Part shown: piece after piece, positions 16,571 through 25,186 of the stretch
How the letters are laid out: each line of letters opens with the position of its first letter
Position numbering within the stretch: position 1 is the stretch's first letter
NCBI GenBank assembly: GCA_016184125.1
Contig: JACPDG010000041.1
Span: 1-64,000, forward strand
Source of the DNA: Candidatus Rokuibacteriota bacterium
Lineage (GTDB): Bacteria > Methylomirabilota > Methylomirabilia > Rokubacteriales > CSP1-6
DNA: 64,000 nt
Reading direction: 5' to 3'
Made by a program: the position numbers and the translations under genes
The notes under the pieces: generated by a model
The model's input: the letters and a program-made list of their open reading frames with translations, nothing else
Told to the model about the DNA's origin: nothing
The model's database searches: none

Positions 16571-17101
16571 ATGATCGAACTGCTCGATCCCACCACCGAG
16601 GCCGCGACACAGACCATCACGTACGCGCCGCGGCCCGGGTCGCTCGAGGGCAAGCGCGTCGCCCTCATCGAGAACACGAAGTTCAACTCCGACCGGCTGC
16701 TCGAGAAGATCGGCGCGATCCTCAAGAGCGAGTACGGGGCCGCCGAGACGCGACTCTGGCGCAAGCGGAACTCGAGCGTGCCCGCCCACGAGGAGATCAT
16801 CGAGGAGGTGCGGAAGACCTGCGACGTCATGGTCGCAGGCATCGGAGACTGAGGGAGCTGCTCGTCGGGCAGTGTGCTCGACGGAATCCTGCTCGAGAAG
16901 CACGGCGTGCCGTCCGCGTCGATCGTGACCGACGTCTTCGAGGTGACCGGCCGGGCGATGGCGGCGCAGTGGGGCCTGCCGTACTACAAGTTCCTCGCGA
17001 TGCCGCACCCGATCGCCAACCTGAGCGAGAAGGACCTGGACCAGCGGGCGCGCGAGATCACGCCCGAGGTCGTGAAGCTGCTGCTCACGGGGCAAGAGTA
17101 G
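16571..17101 (+). CDS. UGSC-family selenoprotein (Sec at codon 94, in-frame UGA)
   Basis: Read with TGA 16850-16852 as selenocysteine, the frame is 176 aa: GKRVALIENTKFNSDRLLEK, a central VMVAGIGD-U-GSCSSGS, then IVTDVFEVTGRAMAAQWGLP and a helical tail ending in TAG at 17099. The U-G-S-C tetrad gives the family its name; relatives carry Sec or Cys there. U94 and C97 form a UxxC redox motif like thioredoxin-type proteins. The reading frame is fully coding on both sides of the UGA, which argues against a nonsense mutation, and a bSECIS-like hairpin follows it. The reaction is unknown; a redox or reductase role with the upstream 346-aa partner is inference. Confidence 0.88.
16862..16884 (+). promoter_or_regulatory. 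Bacterial SECIS element of the UGSC gene
   Basis: CGTCGGGCA (16863-16871) pairs with TGCTCGACG (16875-16883): nine pairs including one G-U, closed by a GTG loop at 16872-16874. A further U-G pair (16862/16884) extends it. The loop starts 19 nt after the UGA and opens with G. Known bacterial SECIS elements place a G in the first two loop positions about 16-37 nt after the UGA, so the geometry fits. SelB would bind it to insert Sec. Confidence 0.72.
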
Positions 17102-17106
17102 GGCGC

Positions 17107-17126
17107 GGAGCGCCCCGGGGCGCTCC
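17107..17126. terminator. Perfect 20-bp palindrome after UGSC gene
   Basis: GGAGCGCCCCGGGGCGCTCC is fully self-complementary and lies six bases after the UGSC stop. It may end or stabilise the two-gene transcript. No T-run follows, so Rho-independent action is uncertain. Confidence 0.45.
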
Positions 17127-17148
17127 CCTCCCATCGGGCGAACGTGCG

Positions 17149-18234
17149 ATGAGCTTCCAGCCGGCTCCCTGGCTGCGGAACCGCCACCTGCAGACTGTCT
17201 GGGGACCGCTCTTCCGGCGGCGACGCGTGGCGATGCGCCGCGAGCGGTTCGAGACGCGGGACGGCGACTTCGTCGACCTCGACTGGCTCGACGGCCCCTC
17301 CGGGGCGCCGCTGCTGCTCGTCCTCCACGGGCTCGAAGGCTCGGCACGGTCTCACTACATCAGCGGTCTCGTCCGGCGCGCGCGATCGTGCGGCTGGCGC
17401 GCCGTCGTCGTCTACTTCCGCTCGTGCAGCGGGCAGGTGAACCGCCTCCCGCGCTTCTATCACGCGGGTGACACCGGCGATCTCGACGAGGTCCTCCGCA
17501 CGCTCGTGAGGCGCGAGCCCGGCGTCCTCATCGGCGCGGTCGGCGTGTCCATCGGCGGCAACGTCCTCCTCAAGTGGCTCGGCGAGCAGGGGGATCGCGT
17601 CCCGGGTCAGCTGGTCGCGGCCGCCGGCATCTCCGTGCCGTTCAACATCGCGCCCTGCGCGCGGGTCCTCGACGCCGGCCTGCGAAGGGTCCTCTACACG
17701 TCGAGCTTCATGCGCACTTTCAAGGCGAAGATCCGCGAGAAAGCGCTCCGCTATCCCGACTTCGTCGACCTGCGAGCGGCGCTGCGGGCGCGGACGTTCG
17801 CCGAGCACGACCGCGTCGTGACGGCGCCGCTCGGCGGCTTCACGGACGCGATGGATTACTGGGTGCGGGCGAGCTCGGCGCCATGGCTGTCCCGCGTCCG
17901 CCGGCCGGCGCTGCTGCTGAACGCGCTCGACGACCCGTTCGTGCCACCCGAGGCGCTGCCCGACCCCGAGACGCTGCCGCCGTGGATCGTCACGGAGCTC
18001 CCGCGGCATGGCGGCCACGCCGGGTTCATCGAGGGGCGATGGCCGTGGGCCGTGGACTCGTGGGCCGAGCGCCGGGCGATCGAGTTCCTCGCGTCGATCA
18101 TCGACGCGCGCCGGTCCGCGAACGAGAACGGCGCGGCGCCGATGACGGCTCGCGGCGCAGGCCGGGAGGCGCCGCCTGCCGAACGGGTGGCGGCCTGCCC
18201 CGATCCCACGATGGTGGACACGGTGCAACCGTGA
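17149..18234 (+). CDS. YheT family alpha/beta hydrolase
   Basis: A 361-aa protein of the YheT/ABHD1-3 group. It starts with the family hallmark PAPWLRNRHLQTVWGPLFRR. The oxyanion region is LVLHGLEGSARSHYISGLVR, the nucleophile elbow GVSIGGNVLLKWLGE (Ser), the acid D in NALDDPFVP, and the His in RHGGHAGF. Natural substrates of this esterase-like family are poorly known. The C-terminal 40 residues are low-complexity and may be an extension. ATG 17149 starts 47 bp after the UGSC gene. Confidence 0.88.
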   Translation: MSFQPAPWLRNRHLQTVWGPLFRRRRVAMRRERFETRDGDFVDLDWLDGPSGAPLLLVLHGLEGSARSHYISGLVRRARSCGWRAVVVYFRSCSGQVNRLPRFYHAGDTGDLDEVLRTLVRREPGVLIGAVGVSIGGNVLLKWLGEQGDRVPGQLVAAAGISVPFNIAPCARVLDAGLRRVLYTSSFMRTFKAKIREKALRYPDFVDLRAALRARTFAEHDRVVTAPLGGFTDAMDYWVRASSAPWLSRVRRPALLLNALDDPFVPPEALPDPETLPPWIVTELPRHGGHAGFIEGRWPWAVDSWAERRAIEFLASIIDARRSANENGAAPMTARGAGREAPPAERVAACPDPTMVDTVQP

Positions 18235-18277
18235 CGCTCCCGCAGACTCGTTTCCGCTCGGGCCTCGGAGTGATGTC

Positions 18278-19315
18278 GTGACCGCGACGCCGGCGCCCTC
18301 GCGCACGCTCAGCGCCGTCTGGTACGGCGTGGGCGACCTGCGTCTCGAGGAGCGGCCCGTGCCGGCGCTCGGCCCCACCGGCGTGCTCGTCGAGGTCCGC
18401 GCGTGCGGCGTGTGCGCGACCGACCTGCACCTGCTCGACGGGACCATCCGGTTCTACGACCCGCCGCGCGTGCTCGGCCACGAGGTCGGCGGCGTCGTCA
18501 GGGCGATCGGAGCATCGGTCCGCCACGTGCGTCCAGGCGACGCCGTCGCGCTCGACACCAGCGTACCGTGCGGAACCTGCTTCCACTGCCGCGAAGGCGC
18601 GCCGTTCTTCTGCCCGGATCGCACCTCGGTGTTCGCGGGCTTCTCGGAGCGCGCCGTCGTCCCCGCGTCGGTGGTGTTCCCGCTGCCGCCCGGTGTCGAC
18701 GCCGCGACCGGCGCGCTCGCCGAGCCGCTGTCGTGCGCGCTGCATGCCGTCGAGCGGGCGGCGCTGCACCCCGGCGATACGGTCGCGATCCTCGGCGCCG
18801 GCGCCATCGGGTTGCTGGTCCTCGCGGTCGCGCGGCTGGCCGGGGCGACTCGCCTGATCGTCTCGGATCCCGAGCCCCTCCGGCGGACGATCGCGGAGAG
18901 ACTCGGCGCCACGCACACCGTGGATCCGGTCGCGCAGTCCCCCGTGGACGTCGTGGCGCAGCTCACCGGCGGGCGCGGCGCCGACTGCGTCTTCGAGGCG
19001 GCCGGCGTGCAGGCGACCGTCGACGAGGCCGTCCGGCTCCCGCGTCGGGGCGGCACGCTGGTGCAAGTCAGCGTGCCGGGGACCGGCGTGACGTTCGCGC
19101 TGCCGGCCTACGACCTCTTTGCGCGCGAGCTGACGATCAAGGGCTCGTTCGTCCGCACGACCGAGTTCCGCCGGGCCGTCGAGCTGCTCGGCGTGCTCGA
19201 TCTGGTACCGCTCATCACGGAGCGCTTTCCGCTCGGCGACGTACGCGCCGCGTTCGAGGCCGCGCGAGGGCGGCGCGGTGTGCGCGTGCTGGTCGGCCCG
19301 GCCGCTGGATCGTGA
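18278..19315 (+). CDS. Zinc-dependent alcohol dehydrogenase (threonine/sorbitol dehydrogenase-like)
   Basis: A 345-aa MDR-type dehydrogenase. Catalytic zinc ligands are in CGVCATDLH and LGHEVGG. The structural zinc loop is CGTCFHCREGAPFFC with four Cys. The Rossmann fold is VAILGAGAIGLLVLAVARLA (about 165-185), followed by an acidic residue in IVSDPEP that favours NAD over NADP. GTG 18278 is used. The polyol or alcohol substrate is not determined. It stands 44 bp after the YheT gene. Confidence 0.88.
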   Translation: MTATPAPSRTLSAVWYGVGDLRLEERPVPALGPTGVLVEVRACGVCATDLHLLDGTIRFYDPPRVLGHEVGGVVRAIGASVRHVRPGDAVALDTSVPCGTCFHCREGAPFFCPDRTSVFAGFSERAVVPASVVFPLPPGVDAATGALAEPLSCALHAVERAALHPGDTVAILGAGAIGLLVLAVARLAGATRLIVSDPEPLRRTIAERLGATHTVDPVAQSPVDVVAQLTGGRGADCVFEAAGVQATVDEAVRLPRRGGTLVQVSVPGTGVTFALPAYDLFARELTIKGSFVRTTEFRRAVELLGVLDLVPLITERFPLGDVRAAFEAARGRRGVRVLVGPAAGS

Positions 19316-19374
19316 ACGGTCCGATCGCAGCGCGCCCGAAGGGCGCGGCGGGCGGCGTGCGTCCGTCCGTCTGG

Positions 19375-19380
19375 TAGCAT
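19375..19380 (+). promoter_or_regulatory. -10 box (TAGCAT) of the TTC38-like gene
   Basis: TAGCAT is followed by seven bases and the ATG at 19388. There is no ribosome site, so a leaderless transcript is likely. A GCGCCC / GGGCGC hairpin lies upstream. Confidence 0.35.
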
Positions 19381-19387
19381 ACGCGCC

Positions 19388-20668
19388 ATGAAAACCGACG
19401 CGTGCGGACTGCCGGTCACGACCACGTCGCCCGAAGCGCTCGATGCCTACGACCGCGCCGTCGACGCGGCGCTCGGCTGGAAGGCGAGCGCGCTCGATCT
19501 GTTCCGCGAGGCGACGAGTCGCGACCCCGGGCTGGCGATCGCGCACGCGGGGGCGGCGGCGTGCCTGTTGCTCGAGGAGCGGTTCGCGGAGACGAAAGCG
19601 GCCAGTGAGGCCGCTCGCGCTGCGGCGACGCCCGCCGTGAGCCCCCGCGAGCAGAGCTACGTCAACGCGGTCACGCTCTGGACGGCCGGGCGCGTTCCGG
19701 AAGCGGAGCAGGCGATGCGCGAGCACGTCCGGCAGTGGCCGCGTGACCTCGCGATCGTCCAGCGTCTCTACATGGTGTACTTCTGGCAGGGCCAGTTCCC
19801 CGAGATGCTCGAGGCGACGACGGAGCTCGTGCATCACAGCGCCGACAGCTCCTACATGATGGGGATGCACGCGTTCGCGCTCGAGGAGGCGGGACGCTGC
19901 TCGGAGGCGCTCGGGCTCGCCGAGCGGGCGATCGCCCAGCACCCGGGGGACGCGTGGTCGATCCACGCGCTCGCCCACGCGCTCTTCGAGTCGGCGACGT
20001 TCGACACCGGCATCGCCAGGCTCCCGGCGTGCATCGGCCCGTGCGCCGGGCTGAACTGGTTCCGGAACCACCTGTGGTGGCACGTCGCGCTGATGCATCT
20101 GTCGCACGGGGAGTACGACCGCGTCTCCGACATGTCGCGCGAGCACTTCGAGCGGGAGCCGTCGTCCATCGCGGGCGACCTGCACGACTCCATCTCCCTG
20201 CTGTGGCGGCTCGAGCTGATCGGCCGGCCGCCCGGCGATCGCTGGACGCCGTTCGCGGCGATCGCGCGCGAACGCATCTCGCGGATGGGGCTGCCGTTCC
20301 ACGTCGCGCACGTCGCGATGGCGCTTGCCGCGGCCGGCGAGTGGACGGTCACGGCGCAGCAGGTGAGCCTGCTGCGCGAGCGGGCGCCGAAGGACAAGAC
20401 GGGTCTCACCGGTGAGGTGCTCCTGCCGCTCGTCGAGGGGCTGCACGCCTTCGCGGCGAGGGACTATGCCCGCACGATCGAGCGGATCGAGCCGCTCCGG
20501 CCGCGCATCGTGCAGCTCGGCGGCAGCCGCGCGCAGCGGGACGTGTTCCACGACACGCTGCTCGAGGCGTGCTTCCGTTCGGGCGACGCGGACCGCGCGG
20601 AGCGTCTGCTCACCGAGCGGCTGCACCGGCGGCCCGACGCGTTCTGGGCGGCGCGGAAGGCCGCGTAG
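19388..20668 (+). CDS. Tetratricopeptide repeat protein, TTC38-like
   Basis: A 426-aa helical repeat protein resembling the TTC38 family. After an N-terminal SPEALDAYDRAVDAALGW come TPR-like units, the marker YMMGMHAFALEEAGRCSEAL, then GDAWSIHALAHALFESATFD and NHLWWHVALMHLSHGEYDRV. The conserved HxLxHxL and NHLWWH histidines could bind metal, but no activity is known for the family. No signal peptide. Monocistronic; a vapBC remnant follows on the other strand. Confidence 0.8.
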   Translation: MKTDACGLPVTTTSPEALDAYDRAVDAALGWKASALDLFREATSRDPGLAIAHAGAAACLLLEERFAETKAASEAARAAATPAVSPREQSYVNAVTLWTAGRVPEAEQAMREHVRQWPRDLAIVQRLYMVYFWQGQFPEMLEATTELVHHSADSSYMMGMHAFALEEAGRCSEALGLAERAIAQHPGDAWSIHALAHALFESATFDTGIARLPACIGPCAGLNWFRNHLWWHVALMHLSHGEYDRVSDMSREHFEREPSSIAGDLHDSISLLWRLELIGRPPGDRWTPFAAIARERISRMGLPFHVAHVAMALAAAGEWTVTAQQVSLLRERAPKDKTGLTGEVLLPLVEGLHAFAARDYARTIERIEPLRPRIVQLGGSRAQRDVFHDTLLEACFRSGDADRAERLLTERLHRRPDAFWAARKAA

Positions 20669-20720
20669 CGCGCGCGCCCAACGCGGCCCATCTGATCGTC
20701 GACGCGCTGGTCGCTCGCGC

Positions 20721-20924
20721 TCAGGGCAGCAGGCGCAGCGCCCGCCGGTGCCTGGGGCGAACGGTGCCGAAGTCCCTCCGATCGAGGGTGATGACGAGCG
20801 CAGGGGCGGTCAAGCCGAGGTGCTCCGACAGCGCCTGCCGGACGACCTCCGACACCGACGTTTCGCGTCGCTTGGCCTCGCGGGCGAGGATCATGGCGAG
20901 CATCCGCCCGCCGGCATCGGGCAC
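20721..20924 (-). pseudogene. Collapsed vapBC: antitoxin piece fused to toxin C-terminus
   Basis: The 67-residue frame starts with an antitoxin-like helix (AREAKRRETSVSEVVRQALS) and passes straight into the end of a PIN toxin (ITLDRRDFGTVRPRHRRALR). The toxin body of about 100 residues is gone. The two halves belong to genes that are normally adjacent (vapB then vapC), so a deletion spanning the junction joined them. Confidence 0.6.
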
Positions 20925-20945
20925 GCGGCCTGGCTGCGGCGACCG

Positions 20946-22367
20946 TCAGACGACCGGCGGGCGCAGGTGCGCCCACGGCGCCGCCTGCTCGAACGCGGCG
21001 GCTGCGCGCAGCACGCCGGCATCGTCGTGCCAGCGGCCGACGATCTGCAGCCCTACCGGAAGGCCCGCGCGCGTGAAGCCGCACGGCACCGAGATCGCGG
21101 GCAGGCTCACCAGCGTGAACGCGTACGTGAGCAGGACCCACTGGATGTAGTTCTCCATCGGCCGGCCGTTGATCTCCGCCGGGTAGACCACCTCGACCGG
21201 GAACGGCGGCACCGCCGTCGTCGGCGTGAGGATGAGGTCGTAGCGCTCGAGGAACGTGCGAACGCGGTGGTAGAGCGCGGTGCGCAGTCGCTCCGCGCGG
21301 CCGATGTCCGCCGCGGTCAGCGTGAGCCCGTACTCGATGTTCTTGACGAGGTTCTCCTGCATGACGTCGCGCCACTTCGGGAGCTTCTCGGCGTGCGTGG
21401 CCGCCATCCGGGCGCCGCGGCTCACCCGGACGATCTCGAGCACGTCGGCGAAGTCGGGATGCGCGCGGTCCACCCGTGCCCCCAGCGTGCGGAAGACCTT
21501 CGTCGCCTCGCCGACGACGCGCTCGACGTCCGTGTCGACCGGAGTGATGCCGAGGTCCGGCGACCAGGCGATGCGGAGCCCGCGGGCGCCCGGCTGCTTC
21601 ACCGCACGCGCAAGGGCGCGGGTATCGACCGGGTAGGAGATCGGCACGCGCCGATCGGCGCCGGCGATGGCGCCGAGCATCAGCGCCACGTCGGTCACCG
21701 TGCGCGCCATCGGTCCCTGGACGCTGTACGGGTCCCACGCGAGATCGCTCGGCCACACCGGCACGAGTCCCGGGGACGACCGCATGCCGGCGACGCCGCA
21801 GAACGCGGCGGGGATGCGCAGCGAGCCACCGAGATCGGAGCCCTGGGCGAGCGGTCCCATGCCGGTCGCCAGGGCGACCGCGCCGCCGCCCGTCGACCCG
21901 CCGCACGTCAGCTTCGGGTTCCACGGGTTGCGCGTCGCGCCGAACACCGCGTTGAACGTGTTCGCGCCGGCGCCGAATTCGGGGGTGTTCGTCTTCCCGA
22001 TCACGATCGCTCCGGCCGCCTTCAGCCGCTCGACGATCAGCGCGTCTTGCTCCGGCACGTGCTGCTCGAAGATCTTCGAGCCCCAGGTCGTCCGGATGCC
22101 CTTCGTCGGCGTCAGGTCCTTGATGGACACGGGCACGCCGTGGAGCGTTCCCAGCGTGGCCGCACGCCGCGTGAGCGCGGCCGTGGCCGCGCGCGCCGCA
22201 CGGAGCGCCTGGTCGGCCGCTACCGTGCAGTACGCGTTGACGTCCGGATTCACGCGTTCGATCTGCGCGAGCACCGCGCGCGTGACCTCGAGCGGCGACA
22301 CCTTCCGTCGCCGGTAGAGCGAGACGAGTTCGGTCGCAGGCGTGAAGCAAAGGTCGAGATCACTCAC
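20946..22367 (-). CDS. Amidase (amidase-signature family)
   Basis: A 473-aa protein. The Ser-cisSer-Lys triad is visible: Lys in GVPVSIKDLTPTKG, the first Ser in CGGSTGGGAV, and the nucleophile in QGSDLGGSLRIPAAFCG. The usual second Ser of GGSSGG is Thr here. GTG 22367 follows GAAGGAGAC. Members hydrolyse amide bonds of diverse small molecules, including amino-acid amides and Glu-tRNA amides. It is the last gene of a minus-strand operon with a peptide-type ABC importer, so it may deamidate the imported compound. Confidence 0.9.
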   Translation of the reverse strand: MSDLDLCFTPATELVSLYRRRKVSPLEVTRAVLAQIERVNPDVNAYCTVAADQALRAARAATAALTRRAATLGTLHGVPVSIKDLTPTKGIRTTWGSKIFEQHVPEQDALIVERLKAAGAIVIGKTNTPEFGAGANTFNAVFGATRNPWNPKLTCGGSTGGGAVALATGMGPLAQGSDLGGSLRIPAAFCGVAGMRSSPGLVPVWPSDLAWDPYSVQGPMARTVTDVALMLGAIAGADRRVPISYPVDTRALARAVKQPGARGLRIAWSPDLGITPVDTDVERVVGEATKVFRTLGARVDRAHPDFADVLEIVRVSRGARMAATHAEKLPKWRDVMQENLVKNIEYGLTLTAADIGRAERLRTALYHRVRTFLERYDLILTPTTAVPPFPVEVVYPAEINGRPMENYIQWVLLTYAFTLVSLPAISVPCGFTRAGLPVGLQIVGRWHDDAGVLRAAAAFEQAAPWAHLRPPVV

Positions 22368-22400
22368 GGGGGTCTCCTTCGACACGGGGGTGGGAGGACG

Positions 22401-22430
22401 GCGGGGGCCGGACAGGCGTCCGGCCCCCGC
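22401..22430. terminator. Strong hairpin between dppA-like and amidase genes
   Basis: GCGGGGGCCGGAC (22401-22413) pairs perfectly with GTCCGGCCCCCGC (22418-22430), 13 bp with a 4-nt loop. It sits in the 71-bp gap inside the operon and lacks a T-run. It could protect the upstream binding-protein message or attenuate the amidase, as is common for genes after a solute-binding protein. Confidence 0.6.
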
Positions 22431-22438
22431 TCGCGGCG

Positions 22439-24235
22439 TCAGGCCTTGTACCAGTAGGCGAGGTGCCAGAGGGTCGAGTCCCAGCCGGAGAGATCCATCC
22501 CCCGGAGCGCCTTGGCCGCGGCGCCGACGCCGTTGCGCCACAGCACGGGGATGACGACGACGTTCTGGATCACGATGTCGTTCATCCGGATGAACATCGC
22601 GGCGCGCTTGGCGGCATCGACCTCGTTCTCCGCGCCGCGCCACAGCGTGTCGTACTCCTCGTTCCGGAAGCGGGTCACGTTGTTGCCGCTCCACTTGTTC
22701 TCCTTGGACGCGATCCGCCAGGACGTGAACTGCTCCATGAAGAGCTGCGGATCCGGCGCGCCCATGGTGGTCGTGTACATCTGGAGGTCGGTGTAGAAGT
22801 GCCGGTAGGTGTCCGGGTTGGCCGGGTCCGACGAGAAGAAGACCGAGGCGACCACCGACTTCAGCTCCAGGTCGATGCCCGCCTTCGCGCACGCCTGCTT
22901 CACGATGGCCTGGGTCTTCTGGCGCGGCGCGTTGATCGACGTCTGGAAGACGAACTTGAGCTTCTTGCCGTCCTTGGCCCGGATGCCGTCCGGCCCGCGC
23001 TTCCAGCCGGCCTGGTCCAGGATCTGGTTGGCCTTGTCGATGTTGAACTCCCACGTGGTGTTCTTCGACTGGTACCGCGGAGGCGCGTTCAGGAAGTTCG
23101 CGCTCGTCTGCCCCTGCCGCCCGTAGATCTGCTCCTGCACGGCGGCGCGGTCCACGAGCACGTTCAGCGCCTTGCGGACGGCCGCCTCCGTCAGGATCGG
23201 GTGCGGCACCTTGACGCTCGAGCGCTCGCCGTCGACTTCCTTCCACGGGTCCGTCTGGTTGCACTGCACGTGCTCGGGGTTGCCCGACGGCCAGATCTCC
23301 ACGCGGCCCCTGCCGGACTGCTCGAGGCGCTTCAGGATCTCGTCCTCGACCTGGATGTTCCACGCGTAGTCGTACTCGCCCGTCTGGAGCACGGCGCGCG
23401 CCGCGGAGACGGCATCGCCGCCGCCCTTCATCTCGAACTGGTCGAAGAAGGGGCGGTTCGGCACGTGGTAGCTCGGGTTGATCTCGGCCCGCACGATGTC
23501 GCCCGGCTTGAAGTCGACGAACCTGTAGGGCCCGGTGCCCACCGGCTTCACGTTGTTCGGCGCCTCGCGCGACTTGCCGCCCTTGTACGCCTCGAAGAGG
23601 TGCTTGGGGATGAGCTGTCCGCGGTTGCCGCAGAACGCGTCGTACCAGAACGGGTTCGGCTTCTTGAAGACGACCTTCACGGTGTGGCTGTCGACCTTCT
23701 CGACCCGCTGCAGCTCCTTGTAGGAGCCGATGGTCACGGTCGCGGTCGCCGGATCCGCCGAGTACTCCCAGTTGAACACGACGTCGTCGGCGGTGAAGGG
23801 CTTGCCGTCGTGCCACTGGACGCCCTTCTTGAGCCGCCACACCACCGACGTGCCGTCCTTCGCCAGGTCGCCGTTCTCGCCGCTCGGCACGCGCTCGGCG
23901 AGGACGGGCACCACGTTGCCGTCGGGGTCGAACGCCGCGAGCGGCTCGTAGAAGACGCGCGAGCCGTCCTGGTCCTTCGTGCCCGTGGCGAAGTGCGGGT
24001 TGAGGAGCGTGGGCGACTGCCACCAGAGCACGCGCAGCTGGCCGCCGCCGCCGCGCTTCGTGGGGTTGAACGTCGGCTTCGTCTGGGCGCGGGCGACGCC
24101 GGCGCCCGCCAGCATCTGCGCGGCCATCGGCGCGGTCAGGCCGAGGGCGACCATCATCTGCGTGAACGCGCGGCGTGTGAGGCGTCCCGCCTCGACGTCG
24201 TCGACCAGGTCACGGATCTCACGTTCGTCCATCAC
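22439..24235 (-). CDS. Peptide/nickel-type ABC transporter substrate-binding protein (SBP family 5)
   Basis: A 598-aa protein. The N-terminus carries a Tat-like signal (LTRRAFTQMMVALGLTAPMA). The mature part has the family-5 pattern: SRVFYEPLAAFDPDGNVVPV, then WRLKKGVQWHDGKPFTADDV and PVGTGPYRFVDFKPGD. Such proteins bind oligopeptides, nickel, opines or other solutes for Dpp/Opp-type importers; the ligand is unknown. It follows the two permease genes. No ATPase genes (dppD/F) are present nearby, so shared ATPases must be used. Confidence 0.92.
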   Translation of the reverse strand: MMDEREIRDLVDDVEAGRLTRRAFTQMMVALGLTAPMAAQMLAGAGVARAQTKPTFNPTKRGGGGQLRVLWWQSPTLLNPHFATGTKDQDGSRVFYEPLAAFDPDGNVVPVLAERVPSGENGDLAKDGTSVVWRLKKGVQWHDGKPFTADDVVFNWEYSADPATATVTIGSYKELQRVEKVDSHTVKVVFKKPNPFWYDAFCGNRGQLIPKHLFEAYKGGKSREAPNNVKPVGTGPYRFVDFKPGDIVRAEINPSYHVPNRPFFDQFEMKGGGDAVSAARAVLQTGEYDYAWNIQVEDEILKRLEQSGRGRVEIWPSGNPEHVQCNQTDPWKEVDGERSSVKVPHPILTEAAVRKALNVLVDRAAVQEQIYGRQGQTSANFLNAPPRYQSKNTTWEFNIDKANQILDQAGWKRGPDGIRAKDGKKLKFVFQTSINAPRQKTQAIVKQACAKAGIDLELKSVVASVFFSSDPANPDTYRHFYTDLQMYTTTMGAPDPQLFMEQFTSWRIASKENKWSGNNVTRFRNEEYDTLWRGAENEVDAAKRAAMFIRMNDIVIQNVVVIPVLWRNGVGAAAKALRGMDLSGWDSTLWHLAYWYKA

Positions 24236-24250
24236 GGCCTCCTTTTCGTC

Positions 24251-25186
24251 TCACGATTGCCCCAGGACCTTGCGCGGGTCCAGCGCGTCCCGGAGCCCAT
24301 CACCGATGTAATTGATCGACAGCACCGTCAGGAAGATCGCCGCGCCCGGGAAGAGGGCCCAGTGCGGCGCGAAGTCGAGGTTGTCCTTGGCGTCGAACAG
24401 GATGCGTCCCCAGGTCGGGATGTCGGGCGGGAAGCCGAGGCCGAGGAAGGACAGTGACGACTCGGCGATGATCGCCGCCGCGACGTCGATCGTGCCGGCC
24501 ACGATGACCGGGCCGAAGGTGTTCGGCAGGATGTGGCGGACGATCTGCCGCATCGTCGGCGCTCCGAGGCTCCTCGCCGCCTCGACGAACTCCTTCTCAC
24601 GAAGCGAGAGGAACTGCGCGCGCACGAGGCGCGCCACCGGCATCCATCTGAGCCCGCCGATGACGGCCACGATGAGCACGAAGACACCGATCTCCGGGCC
24701 GAAGACGTCCTTCAGGACGTCGCGGAAGAGGTAGATGATCAGCAGGAGGAGCGGCAACTGCGGCAGCGAGAGGAAGAGATCCGTGATCCGCATCAGCGCA
24801 TGGTCCATGGGGCCGCCGAGGTGGCCCGAGATCGCGCCGATCGCCGTGCCGATGACGATCGCGATCAGCATCGCGGCGACGCCGACGGCCAGGGAAATCC
24901 GGCCGCCGTAGAGCATCCGCGCGAGCAGGTCCTGCCCGAGGTCGTCGGTGCCGAGCGGGTGCGCCCACGACGGCGTCTCGAGCTTCGCCCTGAAGTCGAT
25001 CTCGTCGATCGGCACCCGGTAGGCGAGCGGGCCCGACAGCACCGCCACCACCATGAACAGGAGCACGCAGGCCCCGAGCATCGCGAGGCGGTGCCTCCGG
25101 AACCGGCGCCACGCCTCCTGCCAGAGGGAGTCCCCGGCGCGGCGTGCGCCGAGCGGCAGCGTGGCGGTCACCGAGATGTTGGCCAT
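24251..25186 (-). CDS. ABC transporter permease, DppC-type
   Basis: A 311-aa inner-membrane protein. The N-terminal TM (MLGACVLLFMVVAVLSG) is followed by the OppC_N-type SWAHPLGTDDLGQDLLARML and a BPD_transp_1 core. The EAA loop, which contacts the ATPase, is EAARSLGAPTMRQIVRHILP. It ends in the typical NYIGDGLRDALDPR. The start overlaps the dppB-like stop (ATGA). Confidence 0.92.
   Translation of the reverse strand: MANISVTATLPLGARRAGDSLWQEAWRRFRRHRLAMLGACVLLFMVVAVLSGPLAYRVPIDEIDFRAKLETPSWAHPLGTDDLGQDLLARMLYGGRISLAVGVAAMLIAIVIGTAIGAISGHLGGPMDHALMRITDLFLSLPQLPLLLLIIYLFRDVLKDVFGPEIGVFVLIVAVIGGLRWMPVARLVRAQFLSLREKEFVEAARSLGAPTMRQIVRHILPNTFGPVIVAGTIDVAAAIIAESSLSFLGLGFPPDIPTWGRILFDAKDNLDFAPHWALFPGAAIFLTVLSINYIGDGLRDALDPRKVLGQS

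Noticed and set aside
16850-16852. TGA as a nonsense mutation or frameshift making UGSC a pseudogene
   Set aside because: Frame, codon use and conserved motifs continue unchanged on both sides, the tetrad U-G-S-C is recovered, and a SECIS-like hairpin with correct spacing follows.
20946-24023. Long minus-strand open frame covering the amidase and binding protein
   Set aside because: The part upstream of 22367 is out of frame with the binding protein, which has clear family motifs in another frame.
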